From Pseudomonas sp. DTU_2021_1001937_2_SI_NGA_ILE_001 (GTDB lineage: Bacteria; Pseudomonadota; Gammaproteobacteria; Pseudomonadales; Pseudomonadaceae): 64,000 bases of DNA. The stretch covers positions 2,604,001-2,668,000 of the forward strand of contig NZ_CP135971.1 in assembly GCF_032463525.1 (NCBI RefSeq), given 5' to 3'. A program made the position numbers and the translations under genes. The notes beneath the pieces are model-generated. The model was given only the letters and a program-made list of their open reading frames with translations, did not search any database and had not been told where the DNA came from. Positions 56,073-64,000 of the stretch are shown here, in pieces. Numbering within the stretch: the first letter of the stretch is position 1; every line of letters starts with the position of its first letter.

Positions 56073-56102
56073 ACTATATCATCGCCACGGCACACCACCC
56101 AA
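56073..56102 (-). promoter_or_regulatory. Candidate promoter of the mla operon
   Basis: On the minus strand TTGGGT (56097-56102), an 18-bp spacer and TATAGT (56073-56078) give a likely start near 56066, about 80 bp before mlaF. This is within the 286-bp mlaF/kdsD divergent region, which contains no gene. Confidence 0.55.
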
Positions 56103-56232
56103 GCACGGAACCGGCGCACCGCCTCCGCTTTCATATCCATTTGCTACAGCGCCGCCCGGCCTCGTCACGCACCGGGAACACATCGGCGAACGGCTGCGAC
56201 GATCAGGGCGTGAGCCGGATCGACATTACGGC

Positions 56233-56238
56233 TATAAT
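56233..56238 (+). promoter_or_regulatory. Candidate -10 box of the kdsD operon
   Basis: TATAAT lies 32 bp before the kdsD ATG. The -35 is poor (GTGAGC at 17 bp). Its position suits the kdsD-kdsC-lptC-lptA-lptB transcript. Confidence 0.45.
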
Positions 56239-56270
56239 CCCCGCCTTTTCCCAGTCTGACCGACCCTGAC

Positions 56271-57245
56271 ATGAGCCAATCCAGCGACCTGATCCAATCC
56301 GCACAGCGCACCATCCGCCTAGAGATAGAAGCCATCGAGAGCCTGCTGGGACACATCGATGGCGATTTCGTGCGTGCCTGCGAGCTGATCCTGGCCAGCA
56401 AAGGCCGGGTCGTGGTGGTCGGCATGGGCAAGTCGGGACACATCGGCAACAAGATCGCCGCCACCCTGGCCAGCACCGGAACCCCGGCGTTCTTCGTCCA
56501 CCCTGCCGAAGCCAGCCATGGCGACATGGGGATGATCACGCGTGACGATATCATTCTGGCCCTGTCCAATTCTGGAACCACCAGCGAGATCGTCACCCTG
56601 CTGCCGCTGATCAAGCGCCTGGGCATCCGCATGATCAGCCTGACCGGCAATCCGGAGTCGACCCTGGCCAAGGCCGCCGACGTCAACCTCAATGCGCGCG
56701 TCGAACAGGAAGCCTGCCCGCTGAACCTGGCACCGACCTCCTCGACCACCGCCGCCCTGGTGATGGGCGACGCACTGGCTGTCGCACTGCTCGAAGCGCG
56801 TGGCTTCACCGCCGAGGATTTCGCTTTCTCGCACCCCGGCGGTGCGCTGGGGCGGCGCCTGCTGCTCAAGGTCGAACACGTCATGCACAGCGGTGACACC
56901 CTGCCCAGCGTCCCGCGCGGCACCTCGCTGCGCGACGCCCTGCTGGAAATGACCCGCAAGGGCCTGGGCATGACCGCCATCGTCGAACCCGACGGCCGCC
57001 TGGCCGGAATATTTACCGACGGCGACCTGCGCCGCACCCTGGACCGCGCCCTGGACATCCGCCAGGCCAGCATCGACCAGGTGATGACCGTGCACGGCAA
57101 GACGGTGCGCGCCGAGATGCTCGCCGCCGAGGCGCTGAAGATCATGGAAGATCACAAGATCAACGCACTGATCGTCGTCGACCAGGAAGATCGCCCGGTG
57201 GGCGCCTTCAACCTGCAGGACCTGGTCAGAGCCGGGGTGATGTAA
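56271..57245 (+). CDS. kdsD: Arabinose-5-phosphate isomerase
   Basis: KdsD makes arabinose 5-phosphate for Kdo synthesis. The 324-residue protein has a SIS domain (VVVVGMGKSGHIGNKIAATLASTGTPAFFVHPAEASHGDMGMI, then LSNSGTTSEIVTLLPLIK) and a pair of CBS domains from about residue 205 (VEHVMHSGDTLPSVP and IDQVMTVHGKTV). The length and domain order match the KdsD family. The stop overlaps the kdsC start (TAATG). Confidence 0.95.
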   Translation: MSQSSDLIQSAQRTIRLEIEAIESLLGHIDGDFVRACELILASKGRVVVVGMGKSGHIGNKIAATLASTGTPAFFVHPAEASHGDMGMITRDDIILALSNSGTTSEIVTLLPLIKRLGIRMISLTGNPESTLAKAADVNLNARVEQEACPLNLAPTSSTTAALVMGDALAVALLEARGFTAEDFAFSHPGGALGRRLLLKVEHVMHSGDTLPSVPRGTSLRDALLEMTRKGLGMTAIVEPDGRLAGIFTDGDLRRTLDRALDIRQASIDQVMTVHGKTVRAEMLAAEALKIMEDHKINALIVVDQEDRPVGAFNLQDLVRAGVM

Positions 57246-57784
57246 TGGAGAATCACGCAGTGAACGAACAATTGCAGCAACGCGGCCAACGCATCCGCCT
57301 GGCAGTCTTCGACGTCGATGGAGTACTGACCGACGGCCGTCTGTACTTCTTGGAAGACGGCAGCGAATTCAAGACCTTCAACACCCTCGACGGCCAGGGC
57401 ATCAAGATGCTCATCGCTTCGGGTGTCACAACGGCTATCATTAGCGGACGCAAGACACCGGTGGTCGAGCGCCGAGCGAAGAATCTCGGCATCGCGCACC
57501 TGTACCAGGGCCGCGAAGACAAACTGGTGGTACTCGACCAGCTGCTTGGCGAACTGAACCTGACCTACGAAGAAGTCGCCTACCTGGGTGACGATCTGCC
57601 AGACTTGCCGGTGATCCGCCGCGTCGGTTTGGGGATGGCCGTGGCCAATGCCGCGCCCTTCGTTCGCCAGCACGCCCATGGCGTGACCCAGGCTCGCGGT
57701 GGCGAAGGTGCCGCACGCGAGTTCTGCGAACTGATTCTCGCTGCCCAGGGCAAGCTGGATGCCGCCCTGGCCGCTTATCTGTAG
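57245..57784 (+). CDS. kdsC: 3-deoxy-D-manno-octulosonate 8-phosphate phosphatase
   Basis: KdsC dephosphorylates Kdo 8-phosphate. It is a small HAD-superfamily phosphatase of 179 residues with motif I FDVDGVLTDG, ISGRKTPVVERRAKNLGI, and the late YLGDDLPDLPVI motif IV, without a large cap domain. It is translationally coupled to kdsD. lptC follows after 26 bp. Confidence 0.95.
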   Translation: MENHAVNEQLQQRGQRIRLAVFDVDGVLTDGRLYFLEDGSEFKTFNTLDGQGIKMLIASGVTTAIISGRKTPVVERRAKNLGIAHLYQGREDKLVVLDQLLGELNLTYEEVAYLGDDLPDLPVIRRVGLGMAVANAAPFVRQHAHGVTQARGGEGAAREFCELILAAQGKLDAALAAYL

Positions 57785-57810
57785 AAACCGTCTTTTTATA
57801 GAAGCCGCAT

Positions 57811-58383
57811 ATGCTCAGCAAAAAGATCCGCACTTACCTGGTTCTCGGCGCTCTCGCCCTGCTGCTGGCTGCAGCCGGCTACTGGAACGTCAGCCCGGAA
57901 AGTTTCATGGACCAGCCGGCACAAGTGGCCGACGACACGGCCATCGACTATTACGTCATCAATGCGCGCAGCGTGCAGTACCTGCCCGACGGCAAGGTCC
58001 AGTACGAGATGACCGCCGACAAGGTCGAGCACCTGAAGGCCACCGAGGTGTCCCTGGTGACCACCCCGGACCTGCAGATGTACCGTGGCACGCTCTACCC
58101 CTGGCATGTGCAGAGTACCCGTGCCGAGGTCTCGCCCTCCGGGGACCAGGTGGAGCTGATCGACAACGTTCGCGTGGCGCGCACCGATGAAAAGCAACGC
58201 GCGACCATCATCACCAGCAGTCGGATGACTGTATTCCCACAGAAGCAATATGCGCAGACCGAGCAAGCCGTTAAAATCGACGCCGCCGGCGGTGTCAGCA
58301 CGGCGGTCGGGATGAAAGCCTATTTGAAAGACGGCAGGATGGACCTGTTGTCCAAAGTAAGAGGACAGTATGACGCTCGTTAA
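57811..58383 (+). CDS. lptC: LPS export system protein LptC
   Basis: LptC is the bitopic inner-membrane component that receives LPS from LptBFG and hands it to LptA. The 190-residue protein has an N-terminal membrane helix (TYLVLGALALLLAAAGYW) and a periplasmic beta-jellyroll domain (ATEVSLVTTPDLQMYRG ... TSSRMTVFPQKQYAQTEQAVKI). It overlaps lptA by 14 bases, a sign of coupling. Confidence 0.93.
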   Translation: MLSKKIRTYLVLGALALLLAAAGYWNVSPESFMDQPAQVADDTAIDYYVINARSVQYLPDGKVQYEMTADKVEHLKATEVSLVTTPDLQMYRGTLYPWHVQSTRAEVSPSGDQVELIDNVRVARTDEKQRATIITSSRMTVFPQKQYAQTEQAVKIDAAGGVSTAVGMKAYLKDGRMDLLSKVRGQYDAR

Positions 58384-58915
58384 AACCCTCCCTTTATTGC
58401 TCGGCCTGGGCGCAGCACTGGGAAGCGCGAGCGCCTGGTCCCTGCCGACCGACCGTGATCAGCCGATCCACATCCAGTCCGACGACGCGCAGCTGGACGA
58501 CAAAAAAGGCATCGCCACCTATAAAGGCAACGTAATCATCACCCAGGGCTCGATGAAGATCACCGGCAACACCGTGACCATCACCCGCAATGCCCAGGGC
58601 GAAGTCGACGTGTTCACTTCGGTGGGCAACCTGGCCTATTACGAGCAGAAGCCCGCGGTGGACAAGCCCATCGTCCAGGCCTATGCCGTCACCATCCAGT
58701 ACTACGCGGCGCAGGATCGCATCGTGCTGATCGACAAGGCCAAGGTCATCAACGACGGCAACACCTCCGAAGGCGAGAAGATCGTCTACGACACCGTGCG
58801 CCAGGTCGTCAGTGCCGGCCGCGCCACAGGCAACCAGGTCACCGCGCCACGTCCGCGCATCGACATGGTCATCCAGCCGAAAAAGAAAACCGAACAGCAG
58901 CAGAAGGCGCAGTAA
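58370..58915 (+). CDS. lptA: LPS periplasmic bridge protein LptA
   Basis: LptA polymerises as a beta-jellyroll bridge carrying LPS across the periplasm. The 181-residue protein has a signal peptide (LVKTLPLLLGLGAALGSASAWS) and the OstA-like repeat region (QPIHIQSDDAQLDDKKGIATYKGNVIITQGSMKITGNTVTI). The C-terminus is a basic and glutamine-rich tail. It ends immediately before lptB. Confidence 0.94.
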   Translation: MTLVKTLPLLLGLGAALGSASAWSLPTDRDQPIHIQSDDAQLDDKKGIATYKGNVIITQGSMKITGNTVTITRNAQGEVDVFTSVGNLAYYEQKPAVDKPIVQAYAVTIQYYAAQDRIVLIDKAKVINDGNTSEGEKIVYDTVRQVVSAGRATGNQVTAPRPRIDMVIQPKKKTEQQQKAQ

Positions 58916-59641
58916 ATGGCGACGCTTAAAGCCCAGCACCTGGCCAAGAGCTACAAGAGCCGCCAGGTCGTACGCGATGTCAGCCTGTCCATCGACAGCG
59001 GTCAGATCGTCGGCCTGCTGGGCCCCAATGGCGCCGGCAAGACGACCTGCTTCTACATGATTGTCGGCCTGGTCCAGGCCGACCAGGGCCGCGTACTGAT
59101 CGACGACCTGGACGTCAGTCACCAGCCCATGCACGGCCGCGCCCGTGCCGGCATCGGCTATCTGCCACAGGAAGCCTCGATCTTCCGCAAGCTGAGCGTG
59201 GCCGACAACATCATGGCGATCCTCGAGACCCGCAAGGAACTCGATGCCGCCGCCCGCCGCAAGGAACTGGAAAGCCTCCTGCAGGAATTCCACATCACCC
59301 ACATCCGCGACAGCCTCGGCATGAGCCTGTCCGGTGGTGAACGCCGCCGCGTGGAGATCGCCCGCGCCCTGGCCACCTCGCCGAAGTTCATCCTGCTCGA
59401 CGAACCCTTCGCCGGTGTAGACCCGATTTCGGTCGGCGACATCAAGCAGATCATCCATCACCTCAAGGCCAAGGGCATCGGTGTCCTGATCACCGACCAC
59501 AACGTGCGTGAGACCCTGGACATCTGCGAAACCGCCTACATCGTCAACGACGGCCAGCTGATCGCCGAAGGCGATGCCGAGACCATCCTGGCCAACCAGC
59601 TGGTGAAAGAGGTTTACCTGGGCCACGAATTCCGCCTCTGA
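58916..59641 (+). CDS. lptB: LPS export ABC ATPase LptB
   Basis: LptB is the ATPase of LptB2FG. The 241-residue protein has Walker [20 protein letters not shown], the Q-loop [23 protein letters not shown], the signature [16 protein letters not shown], Walker [17 protein letters not shown] and the H-loop TDHNVRETL. lptF and lptG are not in the window, as usual. It is last in the kdsD operon; rpoN follows after 155 bp. Confidence 0.97.
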   Translation: MATLKAQHLAKSYKSRQVVRDVSLSIDSGQIVGLLGPNGAGKTTCFYMIVGLVQADQGRVLIDDLDVSHQPMHGRARAGIGYLPQEASIFRKLSVADNIMAILETRKELDAAARRKELESLLQEFHITHIRDSLGMSLSGGERRRVEIARALATSPKFILLDEPFAGVDPISVGDIKQIIHHLKAKGIGVLITDHNVRETLDICETAYIVNDGQLIAEGDAETILANQLVKEVYLGHEFRL

Positions 59642-59709
59642 CAGCGCTCAGGCTGTTGACAACAGATTATTTGTCATGACGCTCTAGGCAAGCACTCGGG
59701 CTTCAGGCA

Positions 59710-59715
59710 TATAAT
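59710..59715 (+). promoter_or_regulatory. Candidate -10 box of rpoN
   Basis: TATAAT lies about 80 bp before rpoN, with a second TATAAG nearby. The -35 is weak. TTGACA at 59656-59661 is too far to pair with it; it is part of an inverted repeat TGACAA/TTGTCA (59657-59676). No gene is seen in the 155-bp gap. Confidence 0.4.
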
Positions 59716-59796
59716 TTGCTTATAAGGCGGCGCCCAGGCGCCCTGTAGTGGATGGCGCTCTCCGGCGCCGGCGAATGAAGGTGTTGAGCAACTGCC

Positions 59797-61290
59797 ATGA
59801 AACCATCGCTAGTCTTGAGAATGGGCCAGCAGCTGACGATGACGCCGCAGCTGCAACAGGCCATCCGCTTGCTTCAGCTCTCGACCCTGGATCTGCAACA
59901 AGAGATCCAGGAAGCGCTGGAATCCAACCCGATGCTGGAACGCCAGGAAGAAGGCGACGACTTCGACAATTCCGACCCCATGGCGGACAACGTCGAGAAC
60001 AAGGTGACCAGCGAGCCACAGGAACCGACCTTCCAGGAAACCGCCACCACGGTGGACAACCTCGAGGAAGGCGACTGGAACGAGCGCATCCCCAATGAGC
60101 TGCCGGTCGACACCGCCTGGGAAGACATCTACCAGACCAGTGCCAGCAGCCTGCCCAGCAGCGACGACGATGACTGGGACTTCACCACCCGCACCTCGGT
60201 CGGCGAGAGCCTGCAAAGCCATCTGCTCTGGCAGCTCAACGTCGCACCGATGTCCGACACCGATCGCCTGATCGCCGTCACCCTCATCGACTGCATCAAC
60301 GACCAGGGCTACCTGGAAGAATCCCTCGACGAACTGCTGGAAGCCTTCGACCCGGAGCTGGATATCGAGCTCGATGAGATCGAGGCCGTGCTGCATCGCA
60401 TCCAGCAGTTCGAACCGGCCGGGGTGGGGGCGCGCACCCTCGGCGAATGCCTGTTGCTGCAACTGCGCCAGCTGCCCGCCAAGACCCCTTGGCTGAGCGA
60501 AGCCCAGCGCCTGGTCAGCGACTTCATCGACCTGCTCGGCGGTCGCGACTATTCGCAGCTGATGCGGCGCATGAAGCTCAAGGAAGACGAACTGCGCCAG
60601 GTCATCGAACTGGTGCAGAGCCTCAACCCCCGCCCTGGTTCGCAGATCGAGTCCAGCGAGCCGGAGTACGTGGTGCCTGACGTGATCGTGCGCAAGGACA
60701 GCGACCGCTGGCTGGTGGAGCTGAACCAGGAGGCGGTGCCACGCCTGCGCGTCAACCCGCAGTACGCCGGTTTCGTACGCCGCGCCGACACCAGCGCCGA
60801 CAACACCTTCATGCGCAACCAGTTGCAGGAAGCGCGCTGGTTCATCAAGAGCCTGCAGAGCCGCAACGAAACGCTGATGAAGGTCGCCACGCAGATCGTC
60901 GAGCACCAGCGCGGCTTCCTGGAGTACGGCGACGAAGCCATGAAACCGCTGGTCCTGCACGACATCGCCGAAGCGGTAGGCATGCACGAATCGACCATTT
61001 CCCGGGTCACCACGCAGAAGTTCATGCATACGCCACGCGGCATATACGAGTTGAAATACTTCTTCTCCAGCCACGTCAGCACCTCCGAAGGCGGCGAATG
61101 CTCGTCCACGGCGATCCGCGCCATCATCAAGAAACTGGTGGCCGCGGAAAATCAGAAAAAGCCATTGAGTGACAGCAAGATCGCTGGTTTACTGGAGGCA
61201 CAAGGCATTCAAGTCGCCCGTCGCACCGTCGCCAAGTACCGCGAATCGCTGGGCATTGCACCCTCCAGCGAGCGCAAGCGGCTGATGTGA
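59797..61290 (+). CDS. rpoN: RNA polymerase sigma-54 factor
   Basis: Sigma-54 directs RNA polymerase to -24/-12 promoters and needs AAA+ activators. The 497-residue protein has the Gln/Leu-rich region I ([42 protein letters not shown]), an acidic region II, the core-binding domain, a helix-turn-helix ([30 protein letters not shown]) and the C-terminal RpoN box [10 protein letters not shown]. It heads the conserved hpf-ptsN-rapZ-ptsO group. Confidence 0.98.
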   Translation: MKPSLVLRMGQQLTMTPQLQQAIRLLQLSTLDLQQEIQEALESNPMLERQEEGDDFDNSDPMADNVENKVTSEPQEPTFQETATTVDNLEEGDWNERIPNELPVDTAWEDIYQTSASSLPSSDDDDWDFTTRTSVGESLQSHLLWQLNVAPMSDTDRLIAVTLIDCINDQGYLEESLDELLEAFDPELDIELDEIEAVLHRIQQFEPAGVGARTLGECLLLQLRQLPAKTPWLSEAQRLVSDFIDLLGGRDYSQLMRRMKLKEDELRQVIELVQSLNPRPGSQIESSEPEYVVPDVIVRKDSDRWLVELNQEAVPRLRVNPQYAGFVRRADTSADNTFMRNQLQEARWFIKSLQSRNETLMKVATQIVEHQRGFLEYGDEAMKPLVLHDIAEAVGMHESTISRVTTQKFMHTPRGIYELKYFFSSHVSTSEGGECSSTAIRAIIKKLVAAENQKKPLSDSKIAGLLEAQGIQVARRTVAKYRESLGIAPSSERKRLM

Positions 61291-61354
61291 CCGATGGGGT
61301 TCAGGCGGCGATCCCGAGCTCGATCGCAGCCGAACCCGGCCAAAGCGTTCCAGT

Positions 61355-61371
61355 GGCAGGCACGGCCTGCC
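61355..61371 (+). other. Hairpin between rpoN and hpf
   Basis: GGCAGGC, ACG, GCCTGCC: a 7-bp perfect GC-rich stem with 3-nt loop, followed by TCTTATGC. The U-tract is too poor for a clear terminator. It may reduce readthrough or mark an mRNA processing point upstream of hpf. Confidence 0.4.
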
Positions 61372-61400
61372 TCTTATGCACAGGCAAAGGAGAGAGCAGT

Positions 61401-61709
61401 ATGCAAGTCAACATCAGTGGACACCAACTGGAAGTGACCAAGCCCCTGCGCGAATATGTGGAGCTCAAACTCAAGAAACTCGAAGGACATTACGACAAGA
61501 TCACCAATGTCCAGGTCACCATGACGGTCGAGAAGCTGAAACAGAAAATCGAAGCCACGATGCATATCCCTGGTGGTGAAGTGGTGGCCAACGCCGAACA
61601 TGACGACATGTATGCGGCCATCGACCTGCTCACCGACAAGCTCGACAGACAATTGCTCAAGCACAAGGAAAAGCAGCAAAGCATCCTCAAGGGTGCGACC
61701 GCTCGCTAA
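61401..61709 (+). CDS. hpf: Ribosome hibernation promoting factor
   Basis: Hpf binds the 30S decoding centre in stationary phase and helps form inactive 100S ribosomes. The 102-residue short-form protein has MQVNISGHQLEVTKPLREYVELKLKKLEGHYDKITNVQVTMTVEKLKQKIEATMHIPGGEVVANAEHDDMYAAIDLLTDKLDRQLLKHKEK. I chose ATG 61401, with AAAGGAGAG upstream; the frame further upstream is a noncoding gap. It sits directly after rpoN, as in most Gammaproteobacteria. Confidence 0.95.
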   Translation: MQVNISGHQLEVTKPLREYVELKLKKLEGHYDKITNVQVTMTVEKLKQKIEATMHIPGGEVVANAEHDDMYAAIDLLTDKLDRQLLKHKEKQQSILKGATAR

Positions 61710-61721
61710 CACACCCGACCC

Positions 61722-62186
61722 ATGATCCGACTTGAAGATATCCTGACCCCCGGCCGTTCCCTGGTGAACGTGCCGGGCGGCAGCAAGAAGCGCGTACTCG
61801 AACAGATTGCCAACCTGATCGGCCGTGAAGTACCGCAACTCGAAGCCAATACCGTATTCGAAAGCCTCGTGGCCCGTGAAAAGCTCGGCTCCACGGGCTT
61901 TGGCAATGGCATTGCCATTCCCCACTGCCGCCTCGCCAACTGCTCATCGCCGGTCAGTGCGGTGCTGCACCTGGAAACCCCGGTCGACTTCGACGCCATC
62001 GACGGCGCGCCCGTCGACCTGCTGTTCGTGCTGCTGGTCCCCGAGGCTGCCACCAACGAGCACCTCGAACTGCTGCGCCAGATCGCCAGCATGCTCGACC
62101 GCGACGAGGTCCGCCGGCAGCTGCGCGCCGCGCCAAGCAGCGATGCGCTGTACCAGGCAGTGCTGAAAGAACTCAAGGGCCATTGA
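61722..62186 (+). CDS. ptsN: Nitrogen-related PTS enzyme IIA (EIIA-Ntr)
   Basis: PtsN receives phosphate from NPr (PtsO) in the PTS-Ntr regulatory chain. The 154-residue protein has the EIIA fold with the phosphorylatable His in the segment [15 protein letters not shown]. In P. putida, PtsN is known to affect carbon/nitrogen balance and polyhydroxyalkanoate and TOL regulation. It is separated by 12 bp from hpf, and its stop is followed closely by rapZ. Confidence 0.96.
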   Translation: MIRLEDILTPGRSLVNVPGGSKKRVLEQIANLIGREVPQLEANTVFESLVAREKLGSTGFGNGIAIPHCRLANCSSPVSAVLHLETPVDFDAIDGAPVDLLFVLLVPEAATNEHLELLRQIASMLDRDEVRRQLRAAPSSDALYQAVLKELKGH

Positions 62187-62188
62187 CC

Positions 62189-63052
62189 ATGAGCCCGCGC
62201 ATGATCGTCGTCAGTGGTCGTTCCGGTTCCGGCAAGAGCACTGCGCTCGACATGCTGGAAGACAACGGTTTCTACTGCGTCGACAATCTGCCAGCGGGCC
62301 TGCTGCCCGAGCTGGCGGAACGCGCACTGCTCAACACCGAACAGACCGAGCCGCTGCTGGCGGTCTCGATCGACGCGCGCAACATGCCCAGCCATCTGAG
62401 CCGCTTTCCGCAGATCCTGGAAGAACTCCGCGCCCGACATATCCAGTGCGACGTGCTCTACCTGGACGCCGATGATGCCACCCTGCTCAAGCGTTTTTCG
62501 GAAACCCGTCGCCGCCATCCGTTGAGCAGCTCGCAGCGCTCCCTGGCCGAAGCCATCCACGACGAGAGCCTGCTGCTCGGCCCGATCGTCGACCTGGCCG
62601 ACCTGAAGATCAACACCACGCACCTGAACCTTTACCAGCTGCGCGACACCATCAAGTTGCGCCTGCTGAACAAGCCGGAACCCGGCACCGCGTTTCTCAT
62701 CGAATCCTTCGGCTTCAAGCGCGGCATGCCGGTGGATGCCGATCTGGTGTTCGACGTGCGATGTCTGCCCAACCCTTACTGGAAGCCGGAGCTGCGCGAG
62801 CATTCCGGTCTGGACCCGGTGGTGGCCGAGTACCTGGCAGCGCAGCCAGACGTAGAAGAGATGTTCCAGGACATCTTCGCCTATCTGAACAAATGGCTGC
62901 CGCGCTTCGCGGCCAGCAACCGTTCCTATGTCACCATTGCCATTGGCTGCACCGGCGGGCACCACCGCTCGGTCTACCTGACCGAACGCCTGGGCCAGAT
63001 CCTGCAACAAACACTCAAGAACGTTCAGGTCCGTCACCGCGACCTCAGCTGA
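62189..63052 (+). CDS. rapZ: RNase adapter protein RapZ
   Basis: RapZ (YvcJ/YhbJ family) is a P-loop protein; in E. coli it directs RNase E to the GlmZ sRNA. The 287-residue protein has Walker [53 protein letters not shown], and the C-terminal [17 protein letters not shown] domain that binds metabolite and RNA in E. coli. I chose ATG 62189; a TTG two codons earlier overlaps the ptsN stop. No glmY or glmZ homologue is visible here. Confidence 0.94.
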   Translation: MSPRMIVVSGRSGSGKSTALDMLEDNGFYCVDNLPAGLLPELAERALLNTEQTEPLLAVSIDARNMPSHLSRFPQILEELRARHIQCDVLYLDADDATLLKRFSETRRRHPLSSSQRSLAEAIHDESLLLGPIVDLADLKINTTHLNLYQLRDTIKLRLLNKPEPGTAFLIESFGFKRGMPVDADLVFDVRCLPNPYWKPELREHSGLDPVVAEYLAAQPDVEEMFQDIFAYLNKWLPRFAASNRSYVTIAIGCTGGHHRSVYLTERLGQILQQTLKNVQVRHRDLS

Positions 63053-63067
63053 AGGACTTTCACTGCG

Positions 63068-63340
63068 ATGCCCGTTCGTCAAATCACCATCATCAACAAA
63101 CTGGGCCTGCACGCCCGGGCCGCTGCCAAGTTCGTCGGCGTGGCCGGCAAGTTCCCCTGCCAGATCAAGGTCGGCCGCTCGCCGGAGAGCCTGGTGGACG
63201 GCAAGAGCATCATGGCCGTCATGATGCTGGCCGCTGGCAAGGGCACCGACATCCACCTGTTCGCCGAAGGCGAACAGGACGAGCAGGCTCTCGATGGCCT
63301 GGTCGAGCTGATCAACAACAAGTTCGATGAAGGCGAGTGA
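63068..63340 (+). CDS. ptsO: Phosphocarrier NPr of the PTS-Ntr system
   Basis: NPr is an HPr-like phosphocarrier between EI-Ntr (PtsP) and PtsN. The 90-residue protein has the active-site His in NKLGLHARAAAKFVG and the conserved SIMAVMMLAAGKG stretch around the regulatory Ser position. It ends the rpoN group and is followed by a strong bidirectional terminator. Confidence 0.96.
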   Translation: MPVRQITIINKLGLHARAAAKFVGVAGKFPCQIKVGRSPESLVDGKSIMAVMMLAAGKGTDIHLFAEGEQDEQALDGLVELINNKFDEGE

Positions 63341-63356
63341 CCACGCCAGCGAGCAC

Positions 63357-63389
63357 AAAAAAGGGGATGCCACACGGTATCCCCTTTTT
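63357..63389. terminator. Bidirectional terminator between ptsO and the sodA unit
   Basis: AAAAAGGGGATGCC and GGTATCCCCTTTTT form a stem with an ACAC loop (one G-U pair). Both strands end in U-rich tails, so it terminates ptsO and the small gene after sodA. Confidence 0.88.
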
Positions 63390-63406
63390 CGTGATCGCCT
63401 GGGCGT

Positions 63407-63555
63407 CTAGGCACCCAGCCATGTGACCGCGTGGGCCACCAGCAGGACAACTCCGCCAAACAACAACAGGCTGCCCAGAACCCGGCGCAAGCGCTTGAGA
63501 CGCACGCCCGCAGTACTTGAACCTCTACCCTGCGCGGCTTTTTCCACCACGAGCA

Positions 63556-63556
<1 letters not shown>
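63407..63556 (-). CDS. Small single-span membrane protein coupled to sodA
   Basis: A 49-codon frame starts at an ATG that shares one base with the sodA stop (TGATG) and ends 18 bp before the terminator. The predicted protein has a basic N-terminal half (GVRLKRLRRVLG) and one hydrophobic segment (SLLLFGGVVLLVAHAVTWL). The strict coupling and the position before the terminator support its being a real gene. No family or function is recognised. Confidence 0.65.

Positions 63557-64000
<444 letters not shown>

Noticed and set aside
56165-57145. Minus-strand open frame opposite kdsD
   Set aside because: It is a composition shadow of kdsD, with no family signature and no ribosome-binding site.
59656-59676. 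TTGACA upstream of rpoN as a -35 box
   Set aside because: The only good TATAAT is about 48 bp away, far outside normal spacing.

Overview
The window is chromosomal DNA from a fluorescent Pseudomonas, most likely of the P. putida group. This rests on the high GC content with short intergenic gaps, the typical Pseudomonas order of the division/cell-wall (dcw) cluster, the rpoN-hpf-ptsN-rapZ-ptsO block, the Ttg2-type Mla operon, short-form HisG, a fused CysNC, and one REP-type inverted pair. I see no prophage, CRISPR array, tRNA or rRNA. The species assignment is inference from protein recall, not from a search.

Layout. 1-2440 (+): the 3' part of a sensor histidine kinase, then a PduO-type cobalamin adenosyltransferase. 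2561-7678 (-): a Nudix/ThiE-like fusion, argJ and secA. 7986-8441 (+): the helicase loader dciA. 8650-26439 (-): lpxC and the full dcw cluster (transcribed mraZ, rsmH, ftsL, ftsI, murE, murF, mraY, murD, ftsW, murG, murC, ddlB, ftsQ, ftsA, ftsZ, lpxC), behind a sigma70 promoter with three MraZ boxes. 26749-28056 (-): rnpB and rsmI. 28310-31799 (+): lpoA-yraN-gmhA-dolP, the same order as E. coli yraM-yraN-yraO-yraP. 31894-36924 (-): sspA-sspB, the cytochrome bc1 genes petABC and ribosomal rplM-rpsI. 37272-42115: an AraC/PfpI regulator (+), zapE, trpS and an alpha/beta hydrolase (-), and zapG (+). 42228-46535 (-): a Nif3-like gene and the ATP sulfurylase genes cysD and cysNC. 46703-47866 (+): algW. 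47937-55984 (-): the mla operon, ibaG-murA and hisG-hisD-hisC. 56271-63340 (+): kdsD-kdsC-lptC-lptA-lptB, rpoN-hpf-ptsN-rapZ-ptsO. 63407-64000 (-): Mn-type superoxide dismutase, cut by the window end, with a coupled 49-residue membrane-protein ORF.

Most genes serve envelope construction: peptidoglycan precursors and septation (dcw, murA, lpoA, zapE, zapG), LPS (lpxC, gmhA, kdsD/kdsC, lptCAB), outer-membrane lipid asymmetry (mla), secretion (secA) and envelope stress (algW, dolP). They sit among respiration, translation, sulfate assimilation and histidine synthesis genes.

The most unusual item is an approximately 500-bp element (44133-44631) inserted exactly between cysD and cysNC. It encodes a 113-residue four-helix-bundle (S23/IVP/Avd-family) protein and is bounded by imperfect 34-bp inverted repeats built from heptamers. 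One end overlaps the cysD stop codon, and the other supplies the apparent Shine-Dalgarno of cysNC. It resembles a 23S rRNA intervening sequence placed in a protein operon. The second notable item is a predicted H-type RNA pseudoknot (8-bp and 10-bp perfect stems) in the hisG-hisD interval. All coordinates, start choices and structures were read by eye; no search or folding program was run.
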